Assembly: GCA_026419775.2 (NCBI GenBank)
Contig: JAOPGA020001060.1
Span: 1 to 49,385 of the forward strand
From: Acrasis kona
Taxonomy: Eukaryota; Heterolobosea; Eutetramitea; Acrasida; Acrasidae
Length of the DNA: 49,385 nucleotides
Direction of reading: 5' to 3'
Both the position numbers and the translations under genes were made by a program. Positions 19,272-30,053 of the stretch are shown here, piece by piece (positions within the stretch are counted from its first letter, which is position 1; each line of letters begins with the position of its first letter). The notes under the pieces are model-generated. The model was not told where the DNA came from and searched no databases. It saw only the letters and a list, made by a program, of their open reading frames with translations.

Positions 19272-21188
19272 TTAAATTTTTTTATAATTCAAATAAAACC
19301 TTGTAACCTTCCTTGAGTTGTTCCAGAAGCGATCAAAATAACTTGTTCCATAATCTTCGGGTAATTTATTTGTAAATGGTCTACCTAACGTACTTTCGAA
19401 CAAATCATCACATTCCTTCAAGGCTTCCAACATTAGATTCTTGTACCCGACGTTGTCCGTTACAATAATTAAATTGGATCCTGGCTTCATGACTCGATGG
19501 ACTTGTCTAAGGAAAGGTGCATCAATCAACCTCTGCTTACTTCCCTCCCAGAACGGAGGATCCGGATAATTAATATAAACTTCATCACAACAAGATTCAG
19601 GAAGACGTTCGCGCAGGGCGGCATGTGCTTCGCTACAAATAACGGACATGTTGGAAAGATTTTCAAAACACATTCTAGACCAAATTTGGAAAACACGTTC
19701 ATGTCTCATCTCTAATGCCATCCAATCACTTTTATTATCTTTCGAAGCCTTATCGACAATCCAGTCGCCCAGACCCGAACAAATCTCCAACTTTTTAGGA
19801 CGATCTTTATTCGAAAAAATGTCGTCAGGTACAATCTTGTCTTCATCGGACATGCCATCCACGAAGGCCACTCTTGTTGATTTCAAAAAGATGCCAAACT
19901 TTGTAATACAATTTCTCTTTTGTTCGTCCTGCTTGACTTGTTGAATGAACTTTTCTGCTCTCTTGATCTCCAAATCGACTTCTTCGTTTCTTAATTTCAA
20001 GAACATGGGGACGCTCTTAAGGTTGGCCTTACCCGCACCCGTCACTCCATTCTTTTTCAAGTCATCACTCATGACCAGTCTTGCTGTTTTGATTGCTTCG
20101 CTACACTTGTCAAAGTCTCCTAAAAGTGAATAACTCGTCGACAGTGCGCTCCACGCTGGGGAGTGGTCCATCTTTTTTGAATGCATTTCTTGCATGAGCT
20201 TTGATGCTTCTTTCAACTCAAAGGCTTCGCATAAGGCTTTCGAAAGATATCCATACGTGGTTTCATCTGGCGTGATTTTTAACTTTTTGAGTTCAGCAAA
20301 CCTAATCAATTGTTAAAAAATGACAGCAAGTGAGATTTACATTTTTTGTGCTTCCTTGTACAGACCAACTCTTAAACAACCTCTGAGGATGGTGTTGAAC
20401 GTACGAATGTTTGGATACACGTTCCACTCCTTCATGATCTTGAGCGTGTTGCATGCTTCGCGAATGGAATTGGCATTATCAGTCGTGCACAGACCCTTTA
20501 TGAGGGTTGTGAAGGTGATCTCGTTGGGCTCGATTTCATATTCATCAATCATTTGTTGATGGAATTTTTTTGCATCTTGAACTTCACCACACCTCACACA
20601 AGAGTTTATTAAAGCAGAAAATGTATACACTGTTGGATATAATTCAGGTTTCATTTTGGTTAATTCTTCAAAAGTTCTTAATGCCAGAGGTAAATGCTTT
20701 TGGGTGCCGAAATGTGAAATAAGCTGATTGAATAGAACGACATCTCTTTGTTGCTTTGCGGCGTCGAGATCGTATTTGGCAGCATTCCATGATTCCTCAA
20801 GAGAGGACGCCCAGTTAATGAGTCCACCCTCTCCTTCGTTGTTGTTATTGTCGTCCTTCTTATTATACCTTGGTTTTTTGTTGTCATTGTTGTAACTTTT
20901 CTTGTTGTACTTGGAATTTTTGTTGTCATTGTTTTTTGGGAAACTCTGGTCGAATGTACGCTTATTATTGTATCTTTCATTATTGTATGGTCTGCCCTTA
21001 TTATTTTTTTGATACTTTTCGTTATTTTTTGATGTATTTCCCTGATTTTTATCATCTCGATTGTATTGATAATTCTTATTCTGGTTGTTATTGTTCTTTT
21101 TTTCTGGCTTTACTTCAGTCACGCTGCCATCCTGGCCAAATTTCACATGACCCATTTTAGCTTTTGAAGTGGTGTGAGGTTGATTCAA
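19272..21188 (-). CDS. PPR-repeat protein fused to a TrmB-type tRNA (guanine-N7) methyltransferase
   Basis: Exons 20341-21188 and 19272-20301, joined across a 39-nt intron (20302-20340), give 625 residues. Residues ~1-125 are K/N/R-rich low complexity. From ~130 to ~390 lie pentatricopeptide repeats (VVLFNQLISHFGTQKHLPLA, YTFSALINSCVRCGEVQDAK, ITFTTLIKGLC, RTFNTILRGCLRVGLYKEA, TTYGYLSKALCEAFELKEAS). The C-terminal ~180 residues are a SAM methyltransferase of the TrmB/METTL1 family: KLEICSGLGDWIVDKASKD is motif I, WMALEMRHERVFQIW follows, and VYINYPDPPFWEGSKQR replaces the usual NFPDPW.K.RH. The domain normally makes m7G46 in tRNA. PPRs normally bind RNA in organelles, so an organellar RNA methyltransferase is my inference; no clear transit peptide is visible. 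The changed PDPW region could alter the substrate. Confidence 0.85.
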
Positions 21189-21318
21189 TCAACAAAATGA
21201 ACCATCTTACAACTCAAAGATACTTGATAAAGCGTAAAGAAGTAATAACATGTCTTTTGCAATTATGCGCAGCAACCTATAATAATATGCAACAAAAAAG
21301 AGAATATCGACAGTACGA

Positions 21319-21608
21319 CTAATTCAAAATTGGTTTATTGACCACGAGATCCACTGCTACCACTTCTACGACAATTGAGCCACTAATATTACCTGATTCA
21401 ACTTGTAGCTTATACTTATTGCTTGTTACTTCCCAACTCGTCCTCTGTTGCAAACACTGACAAACTCAAACCATAAGGATTTACTTCTCTTGAGTCGAAA
21501 GCTGAATAAATCATTCCATGCGACCATTTGAAGAAGTTTATGATGACACTTGTCCATACTACCATTCAAGGGTAAGAAGACTGAATCTGCTAACTTGTTG
21601 TTCTCCAA
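21319..21608 (-). CDS. Small hypothetical gene, three inferred exons (5' end uncertain)
   Basis: A minus-strand frame (containing LADSVFLPLNGSMDKCHHKL) runs from about 21608 to 21485. A GT-AG intron of 40 nt (21445-21484) and another of 37 nt (21393-21429), both in this genome's usual size range, connect it in frame to DELGS and then NISGSIVVEVVAVDLVVNKP, stopping at 21319. An alternative acceptor at about 21457 would shorten the first intron to 28 nt. No ATG is visible at the 5' end, so an upstream exon is probably missing. No family recognised. Without splicing the three pieces lie in different frames and would be overlooked. Confidence 0.35.
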
Positions 21609-21733
21609 CTACCTCAAGTCCGAGCCATCTCAAAAAGGATTAATTTTACTGTTGCTGTTGTAAGGGGAAGCTAACTATTATTCAACCTTCTGAACTTGGT
21701 AAAAACTGTAAATCTTACAGTGAACAAAAAAAC

Positions 21734-22066
21734 ATGCGCACAGCACATTTCTTATGCCTCGTTGCGCTCGTAGTTATGTTCTTCCTTCAAAGCATGGTAC
21801 ATTCAAAGAGGATTGCGCTCTCAGACGCGAAGCAAATTCCACAGTCCGTCAGGCAAGGAATGAGGCTAGCAAAAGCCTTGAATACTGCTCTAAAGGCCCG
21901 CAAAATACAATCATTTATTACGCACCACCACTTGCAAGGTAAAGGAACCAACAACTTGGCACAGACCATCCATCAGGAGATTGGAAAGAAGCTTGTGGGA
22001 AAGCAGGACAGACCATTTTTCATTCAGCCCGGCCAAAGACCTAAAGTGTCCCACAGAAGAAAGTAA
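21734..22066 (+). CDS. Small secreted basic protein, hypothetical
   Basis: 110 residues. A textbook signal peptide (MRTAHFLCLVALVVMFFLQS) is followed by an Arg/Lys/Gln/His-rich chain (IPQSVRQGMRLAKALNTALK, SFITHHHLQGKGT, QRPKVSHRRK). No cysteines after the signal, so it is not disulfide-knotted. Basic, amphipathic stretches would fit an antimicrobial or prohormone-like peptide, but this is a guess. No family recognised. Upstream flank 21609-21733 holds no other ORF. Confidence 0.55.
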   Translation: MRTAHFLCLVALVVMFFLQSMVHSKRIALSDAKQIPQSVRQGMRLAKALNTALKARKIQSFITHHHLQGKGTNNLAQTIHQEIGKKLVGKQDRPFFIQPGQRPKVSHRRK

Positions 22067-22231
22067 ATATCTTGACTTGATAATAAACGTAATTTTAGTT
22101 CAAGGAAACATATGATTATATAGGAACATAATTCAATCAGTACTCTTGTATGTGGTACGAATCGAAACCGATGTGCTGAAGCATCATTCGAAAAAGGGTT
22201 CGTTGTAAACGTAACAATTATTCCAACACAA

Positions 22232-23091
22232 ATGAAAGCAGGAGTGGATGGAAAAGGTAATGACGCACCAAGCAAAGGTGTTCTAATCAATAAGTCCTAC
22301 ACACCAAGGTTAACTTGTTGTGGATGTGCATTTATGAATACAAAAACACCAGAAGGGTACACACCCACAACCATTGAGCACATTATGAATTGTCTAACAC
22401 ACGCAATACCTGCACTCATATCTATATATGGTTTATATGCTTTAGTGAAAGAGGCGGAAGACAGGCCAGTAGAAAAGTTTATAGCGTGGATTTATGGTGT
22501 TACGTTAATTATGCTCTTCTCAATATCTACTGTATATCACATCTCTAATCTGATAGAAAAATTAAAACAATTCACACCCATTCTACAAAAGTTAGATCAC
22601 GCCGTGATATTTATTTTTATTGCTGCCTCATACACACCATGGTTAATGCTTACTGATTTAGGAAGCTCAAACATGTTAGGGAAATGGTTTGTTGTTCTTG
22701 TGTGGTTTATTGCTGTGATTGGAACTTTTCGATTCCTTTTTGCGAGATCTCATCCTCAATTTCTCCTACTCGCCTTAGGATGGATTGTGGTGCTGCTTGC
22801 TAACCCTATTTACAATTCAAAAGTGCCTTTTTACGCAATGTTAGAAGTTCTTTTGGGAGGCCTGTTTTATAGCTTTGGTGCTATTTTATTGAACATGGAT
22901 GGCATTGTACCGTAAGTAAGATTATTAATTTGAATTAATTTTGTAGATTCAGTCACGCACTGTGGCATATCATGACAACAGCCGCGGCGGCTTTTCATTA
23001 TCATAGTATATATACTTATCTAATTACTTACCAAAATGAAGAGATTATGGAAATCACTTTAAAGGAATTTATATCGAGTGTCATGGAATGA
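22232..23091 (+). CDS. PAQR / hemolysin III-like seven-helix membrane protein
   Basis: Exons 22232-22911 and 22947-23091 around a 35-nt intron (274 residues). Seven hydrophobic helices start at about HAIPALISIYGLYALV. PAQR signatures: FSISTVYHISN (Ser and His), KLDHAVIFIFIAASYTPW (Asp) and, on exon 2, FSHALWHIMTTAAAAFHYHS (paired His), the three-His/Asp/Ser zinc site typical of adiponectin receptors and MMD-type proteins. The second exon is essential, since it carries the last helix and two zinc ligands. Known relatives act as zinc-dependent hydrolases (ceramidase-like) or in membrane homeostasis; the bacterial name hemolysin III is historical. The Met-Lys start has no signal peptide, as usual for the family. 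Confidence 0.85.
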
Positions 23092-23359
23092 ATCAATTTC
23101 AGGAGACGTGATTGATTATCAAATGTTGCTGGCACTCCTTCTAGTGAGTGGAATAAAATAAAATGATTTAAGCGTTTACTCCAGTTGTGTTGTTTTTGTG
23201 ACGGTGCTTTGTATCTCTTTGAACGCCCGTTGTGTAACGCATGGGTGATATAAAATCAATTGAAACTTGGTACAGTAGTAGTACATGAAGAGTCGATAAC
23301 TCAAAAGTATTTGGGTCTTCAGCGCTTCCAGAGATGTTTCGATTGACTACTAGTATTAT

Positions 23360-24888
23360 ATGCTTGGTATTGTTGTAAGAATGTACAAAGAAAATGTCAA
23401 CACAGACAATAGGCAAACAGGGGTGTTGAATGTTGTACTTAACATTGTATCGTCTAGAGCATACAGGCGGGCACAATATTTTATATTCGCGTGTTGGATA
23501 GTGTTTATAATATACTCATTCTCAAAGTATGGGGAGAGCATTATGGCAAGAAGGATGGAGGACGAAGAATATTTTCCAAAGCACAAACCAAGAATAAACA
23601 AGAAAGTTATAAATTTAGGAGATGATGGGATTAAACTTGTTCCTAAAGCAGTACCAATATCAACAGATATAATACCAATCGTTGTGTTTGCTTACCAACG
23701 AGATGAGTATCTTAAAAAATGTCTCGATACCATTTTCAAGCAAGTGCAAACATTCAGATTAACTCACGTTAAACAGATATCTTCCAAAGAAGGGATTCCA
23801 AGTTTTCGTTTCTCAAGATGGCAACCATGAGGGCGTAGCGAACACCGCGCGCTCATATGGCGATAAAGTTACGTTGTTTCAAGTAAGTACGAAATTTTGT
23901 TGATAGGGTTAAATCAAAAAGCGCGAAAGGAAAATTATCATTGAAGGAAAGCCCTTAGCACCCGAGGGTTACTACTCTCTTGCTCAGCACTATAAATTCG
24001 CTATTGATAAGATCTTCAATCTTAACAAAGCCTTTAAAAAAATTATTATACTAGAGGGTAATTACTACATTTTCATTCCACCCAACTCACATGTTTTTTA
24101 GAGGACATTGAAGTTGCTGTAGATTTCTTCGACTATTTTTCAGCCACAGCACCGCTACTTGATAAAGACACCTCACTCTTTTGTGTTAGTGCTTGGAATG
24201 ATAACGGCATGAATGCATTTGTAAATGACAATAGAGCATTGTACAGAAGTGATTTCTTCCCAGGGTTGGGTTGGATGACCACAAGAAAAGTAACTTGACA
24301 GATCGTTTAATTTTAACTTTTTAGTTCTGGGAGGAGGTCGGTCCCAAATGGCCGTTAGGATTCTGGGATGACTGGTTGAGAGATCCAGACGTCAGGAAGG
24401 GAAGAGCTTGCATTAGACCAGAAATATCTCGTACCTACACGTTTGGAGCTAAAGGTGTTTCACTTGGACAATTCTACGAACAATATTTGAAACACATTAA
24501 ACTCAACCAAGTACCGGTTGATTGGTCGGGTGTTGACCTATCATACCTTGAGAAGGACATTTATGACCGCAACTTGATAAATGATTGTGAAAACGCAGAG
24601 TCCATTCATGTGGACAATCTCTCAAAGTATGACGACAAGAACAAACATTTTAAAATGTACTATTCCAACACTGTTGACTTTGAGTCCATTTCTAAAAAAG
24701 TAATGTATACGTGATTGATTTTGTTAACTTTTTAGATTGGCATTATGAGTGATATAAAAGCAGGAGTACCAAGAGGCGCATATGGAGGTGTTGTCACGTT
24801 TAAATATAAAACAAATGTATTGCACATTGTTCCTGATAAGGGCGCAATGAAACCAGTAACTTACAAAAACGAACGACCATACAAATAA
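23360..24888 (+). CDS. MGAT1: N-acetylglucosaminyltransferase I (MGAT1-like)
   Basis: Exons 23360-23743, 23790-23882, 23922-24057, 24102-24289, 24325-24699, 24736-24888 (442 residues; human enzyme 445). Introns are 46 (acceptor could be 3 nt later), 39, 44, 35 and 36 nt. Type II Golgi layout: short cytosolic tail, membrane anchor YFIFACWIVFIIYSF, then the catalytic domain. Family motifs: IPIVVFAYQRDEYLKKCL, FQVFVSQDGNHEGVANTARS, LAPEGYYSLAQHYKFAID, a metal site region ILEEDIEVAVDFFDYF (EED where animals have EDD), PGLGWMTT, WPLGFWDDWLRDP, and CIRPEISRTYTFGAKGVS. GnT-I adds the first GlcNAc to Man5, opening the route to hybrid and complex N-glycans. The ATG at 23384 is an alternative start. 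No gene in the window acts downstream of it. Confidence 0.88.
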
Positions 24889-25001
24889 ACAATTGATTTT
24901 GAACCAAAGGACCCAAGCACACTTTTTGAACCAATTTCGTTCTCCGATACTTTTGCACAATCAGGGAGAACGAACCCTTGCTAAATTAAAAAGTTAAAAG
25001 T

Positions 25002-25081
25002 TGACGACAGTGGGGTTTGAACCCACGCCCTCTCGGACTGGAGCCTAAATCCAGCGCCTTAGACCGCTCGGCCATATCGCC
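25002..25081 (-). tRNA. tRNA-Leu(TAG)
   Basis: On the minus strand: acceptor GGCGATA with TGTCGTC, D-arm with AGCGGTCTAAGG (normal loop size), anticodon stem CTGGA/TCCAG around TTTAGGC (anticodon TAG), a long class II variable arm (TCCGAGAGGGC region), and T-arm GTGGG/CCCAC with TTCAAAC. No intron. A run of T follows the 3' end (Pol III terminator). It separates MGAT1 and the KY-type gene, which converge here. Confidence 0.93.
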
Positions 25082-25138
25082 ATTACGATAAATATGCTTT
25101 TAATTCCATAATACTTATACAATTTGTTAATTTTACAT

Positions 25139-28100
25139 TTATGTAGATTTATTCACCAGTTTGTAAGTGGCTAGGGGAGTGTAATTGTTGTCATCTGCTT
25201 GTATCATTATCACCACATGCGTTCCGTGCTTAAATACTCCCTCGCCCTCATATAAATGTTTTGCATTCAAATGATACTCTAGATTTTCCGCTTTATCATC
25301 ACTGTTACTAAACACATCCAAATAACTATCCTTATCATTCTCCAAGTACTTCCAATCAAAATAGTCATCTCCTTGTTCTTTGTTCTTCTTATAAGCACAC
25401 ACTGCAACACTGGTCGTCTTGAGCGATCTTACTTTAAACAACTGAATGGTGCCCCTCTGTAACGTGTATTGAATGGGATAATAGATGGTTGCACCATACC
25501 ACTCCATGTTGGCTTTATTAATCCTGGCATATCCAAATAAATTTAACTTTGAAATGTATTGATGATAAATGTATTGATAGTAAGCTGTACTAGAGCTGGT
25601 CAAGGAAAAGGCCTCCTGCTCATGTTGGGACGTCTTTGCAATGGACTTTGCTTGATCCAATTCTACATATGCACTTGATAATGTGGTGCCATAATCACTC
25701 TTCTTTTTTGTAATGTCCTGCTCATCCATCACCATGATGGCTGATTTGTTCACGACATCCATGTCATCTTGTTTGTGTAATTTATTATCTACATGTACCC
25801 AATAAGCAACGCCTTCATATTCTCTCCTATGAGAATCCATTACAATGAGTTTGATACGCAGTAAGTACTTTCTAGATGTTCTCTCTATTGGAAAATTGAC
25901 ATGCACTTGATAGTAATCAGGACTAAGGTTGGGGTTATCATAAAAGGATACTATTTTTGATTTTTGCTTGGATGGTATATTGACCCCAATGCTGCTCTTT
26001 TGTACAAAGGTGGCACCTTCAATTTCTGATAACGAATCATATAGATAAGCTTCCAAGACAATGTCCTCTTCATTCTCTCCCTTCTCATTATAATATTTAA
26101 ATTCATCCATCTTCTCAGCCTGCAGTTCCTTTCTAATGATGGACTGGATTGCATGTGGCAAATTTCCAATCACAAAGTTATAGTTTTGTACTTGTTCTTC
26201 GAAAGATAAATGAGCAGAGCGCTGCATTTGTTGTGATAACAAATAACCAATTTTTATTCTTTTAAACGTAAGCGTTAAATGATTTAACTGATATTGGTTT
26301 TGTTCATCAATCTCAACATTAATTTTCCTCCTTTTATGAGATACAAATCTAACATATTTTAACATTTCTGATGTTGGTTCGACAAGCGTCTCCTCGTCGT
26401 AATCTGATGTAATGTCGTACTTGTCCGACATGGCTTCTTGACCAGGCTTCACCACGTGCCATTTACAAAGAGGTTCTATGCTCACGATATCACCTCCCAA
26501 GTCCTCTAATTCGGCCTCGACTTGATCATCGATGCCCTCTCCTCCAAACACCAATATATTTTGAGCGGGTACTTTCCTCTTGCTTATGCACAAGATAGCA
26601 TTGATTTCGACTTGTTTGATGCTGGAATCATTTATTTTAACATAGCCATCGAATATGTAATTGATGTCATCGCTACAATTAAGAGATTGCCACACGCCAG
26701 TGGACATTACGCCCACATGATCAGCGCCAGGCACACACACCTTTATGAAATAAGTTTTACCAGCACTCAACACTTCATAAGGTAAGTAAAGAATGCACCT
26801 TCTCTTGTGAAATTCTTCATATACAACAGGATAAGAAAGCTGATGGTTTTTGGGCTCATATGCACTAAAGCTGTTATCAACCTCTTGATAACCTGGAGTA
26901 TTAGGTAACAAGTAACTGCTGCCCTCCCATCTGGTGCAATCAATAATGTAGCTCATCATGATGAATGGTTCTTCATCAGAGATTTGAGCTTGGATTTCGA
27001 AAACATACATTTCGGGTTTAGGACAAACAACATTAAACACAAAAGTATCGCTGGTTGGTCGTGCTAACCAAGTTGTCCTACATGAACAAGTGGTACCGTA
27101 GTGCTTCAGAGGTAATGGAGTTAGATTCAATCCAGGATGATCGCTCGTCATCTTCATGGTGACGGACTCGGTGTGAAGTGTAATTAATTTCAAATCATGA
27201 CTCATGTTCTCTATGCCATACCTAGCTTTATAGTGGGCCAACACAAATGGATTAAGCTGTGTACCGATTAGTGTTGATTTTATAGATTCTTGTGGTGCTA
27301 TAGATCTCTTTATTACTTGCTGATTTCCCTCCAGTATATGAACGGGAGTCAAATCAGCATCCAGATCAACAGGTAACCACACCAATCCACTCACCAACTC
27401 TTGATCTAATTTGAGTTGATTCATGGTTAATGAAAAATTGAAAGTAGCTAAGGTTTTCCAAACACCCTCCTTATCGTCGAATCCATGAACGGTGACCGGT
27501 AGATTCGAGTCATTGGAGCGAAGCTTGGTCATGATATCGCTTCTCTCTTTTCTAGAGATGGTAGGATCTAATTCTGGTTCCATTTCCACTTCTCCATAGT
27601 ATTGATCCGCTGCAAATTGATCAAGGGCGAGATAGCTCTTTAGACGCCCCATCACCTTGACCATGACCATGATGAAATTGGGAGATAGTTGAACGCGAAA
27701 CGAACAAGTGGAACCTCTCAGTAAAGTGCCTTGCAGGGGATGAATCATTCTACCGCCATGCGCCGATAGAGTTTTATGAATTTTTGCAAACCCGACATCA
27801 TAGGCCACATGATGACTAGATTGAATTACATATTCGAAAGCTAATTCGAAACTAGGACCGCCATTGTCCTCCACTTCCTCTTCGAATGGACTAGCATTTG
27901 CTTCGTGCATCGCTGCAATACTATTGCGCCTGCTCTTGTTGCTACTAGAACGAGATAAGACGCTCACCAAATCATTATCAGATGCCATAGGCAGTACGAT
28001 TTTTGTTCTTTTCCTCAAAAAGATTAATACGTTATAAGTACCTGGTAGAGGAAACATAATGTACAAGATGAAACCTCCGTTGGTGAAGTGATGCACCAGA

Positions 28101-29230
28101 CAAAACTTATCGTCTTGGAGAATATTCATGAGCGATGAACCTTCCACCAGTCCCTCCTTGACCATGGGAACAATCTTGACGTTCGCTTCCACTTTATCAG
28201 ATATAAAGGGCATCACAATGTAGGGCATATCGACCTGTATCAAGCTCCATAAATGACTTTGTTTCTCTGGGTAAGCAGAGTACATGTTTACGACGGGCGT
28301 TATTTTTACAAATCTTTCAAAGTGGTGTTTTGGGACTCTTGGTTCCAATAATTGCCATTGGGAATTGATTGGATAGTGGTCCATGATGAAATGTTTTGGT
28401 TTGACAAGAAAGTATTGGTCGATGAACATTTTTTTGAATTGATTGTGCTTGATATAACCAGCGCTCCAAGCCACGTCGAGCAGGTACCATTCGGAACTTA
28501 ATCTCACGGCGTTCCATGAGTGATTGGCCGTTTTCATTTCTTGCCCTACAATGTGCGAGAAACCTTTTGCGTAGCCCTGGATTTTCACGCTTTTGATTTT
28601 TAAGAGGGAGCACAATCGAACAAATAGATTTGCAAATCCACATGATCCAGCGCTTCTACTTTCTAGAACGTGCTCTGCGAGATATCCAAAATTATGATTG
28701 TGATGGTTTGGTTCCAAGTACTGTTGGTCGTACACAATGTTGTCAGATATCCTGAATGTGTTAAAATACTACAAAGATTTCGTACCATCTATATATGGCT
28801 CTCACCCTCTCTATATCATTCTCGAAGTTTTTATATATAATTTTTGCTAGGACCTCCACTTTGAGTTCCTCTGGGCTCATTTCTTTTATGTTTGCGCTCA
28901 ATGTCTTGACTCTGTTATCAATCTCTTTTAATTTATGCTTCTTGTAATTAATGTAGTATGAACCACCCACCACTTTATGACCTTCAAAATATTGGTTAGC
29001 ACTTTGGTTGTATGATAAAGTCGCATCGGCATAACTTGGATGCAAAGGTAGGACATATTTATTTGGTACAACCAGGGCAGCGGACCAGGATTTTGAAGTT
29101 CTGGCGCTAGATGCGGTGTGCATCTTTTTTGTAACCGACCATCAACCAAACCAACATGATCATCTAAATGAGCGATTTGCCCTATGGAAAGAACAACAAA
29201 AAGTGCAATAGCGAGAGAGTCAAAGTTCAT
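25139..29230 (-). CDS. Large secreted KY/transglutaminase-like protein
   Basis: Exons 29156-29230 (signal peptide), 28786-29123, 25139-28751; introns 32 nt (29124-29155, weak donor GTTGGT) and 34 nt (28752-28785). Total 1341 residues. If the first intron is wrong, translation starts at 29123 and secretion is lost. The N terminus MNFDSLAIALFVVLSIGQIA is a signal peptide. A transglutaminase-like core (KY type) follows: ERVRAIYRWISDNIVYDQQY, SAGSCGFANLFVRLC (catalytic Cys), ANHSWNAVRL (His), EWYLLDVAWSAGYI (Asp), so the triad is intact. The remaining ~1000 residues resemble the KY C-terminal beta-sandwich repeats (about 500 and 700 residues in: HYGTTCSCRTTWLARP, FHKRRCILYLPYEVL). KY proteins bind or crosslink cytoskeletal or extracellular partners; enzyme activity is unproven in the family. 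Extracellular matrix or cell-wall work is my inference. Confidence 0.8.
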
Positions 29231-29307
29231 AAAATCTAATATATTCTATAAAGTACTTTATTTACATAATAATCTATTAGTGTTACATAACTACAAATCA
29301 CCAGAAA

Positions 29308-29487
29308 TCACTGAGATATGCAATGTTCGTCTCCTTCATTCAACCACTGGTCAAGCTTTAGTTCGACATCATCAACTGTCTTGAACCACTCGTCCATTTT
29401 CCATTCCACTTCTACAGTCAGGTGCTTTTGCTCCATTCTGTTCTGGATCATCATCTCTTCTTGAAGGTAATCGTCGTTAAGGGTCAT
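29308..29487 (-). CDS. Small acidic protein, 59 residues, hypothetical
   Basis: A complete ATG-to-TGA frame of 59 codons. Its sequence looks strongly protein-like: MTLNDDYLQEEMMIQNRMEQ, then EVEWKMDEWFKTVDDVEL and DQWLNEGDEHC, an acidic amphipathic helix with regularly spaced Trp and Leu. No family recognised. It lies divergent to the 29543-29832 gene and 77 bp beyond the KY gene's start, same strand as that gene. A TTGCAG acceptor-like site lies just before the ATG, so an upstream exon is possible. Confidence 0.45.
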   Translation of the reverse strand: MTLNDDYLQEEMMIQNRMEQKHLTVEVEWKMDEWFKTVDDVELKLDQWLNEGDEHCISQ

Positions 29488-29542
29488 GTCTGTGTTTCTG
29501 CAATTTATGTTTATGTTTTGGGGCTTTCTTTTTCCCCGAACT

Positions 29543-29832
29543 TATGGATGACCATTCTATTTTTATCAAAGTCTTGAATGTACATATTTGGATAACTGTA
29601 GATCCAATCAATTAATAGAAATCGTTTCTGGGACCGTATACTCTTGAGTTACTTTCAGAAATTTAAAGAACTTATTTTTACAGGATCTCCCTATAGAATA
29701 ATTGATTTTGGTCTTGATGAAAATCAAGCACAGGCAGCACAACCAGATGCACAAAACAACTGGTTAGATGAAGATGTTGGTGATAACAGTGGTGATGTTG
29801 GTACTATTGATCCAGTAGATGCAGTTGAGTAA
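29543..29832 (+). CDS. Small hypothetical protein with acidic tail (5' exon uncertain)
   Basis: The certain part is 29602-29832, which reads WDRILLSYFQKFKELIFTGS, then PYRIIDFGLDENQAQAAQPD and an Asp/Gly-rich tail ending DPVDAVE. An acceptor (CTGTAG) lies directly before 29602. A possible first exon starts at ATG 29543 (MDDHSIFIK) and would be joined by a 31-nt intron with donor GTCTTG, shorter and weaker than any other here, so the start is doubtful. The length and charge pattern (hydrophobic helix, then acidic tail) are gene-like, and AATAAA follows at about 29889. No family recognised. A competing minus-strand open stretch over 29510-29650 exists. Confidence 0.4.
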
Positions 29833-30053
29833 TGTTGATTGGAGCACAAAGCAATACATAACAAAACAGGTACGCACGTGCTCTTCATAATAAACGACAA
29901 TTGATTTTTGCGTCTGAAGGATTATGTGACAATTCGGTTGGCTGGATATGAATCAAATAGACTTTATTACAATTATAAAAATAGAACAAGACAAATCACT
30001 CATCAATATAATTTGGTGACAAGGGCTGGACAAAAATTATAAACACGGTAAGG

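Noticed and set aside
22232-23091. Toxin (hemolysin III)
   Set aside because: The family name is historical; sequence fits the PAQR membrane hydrolase/receptor family with its zinc site.
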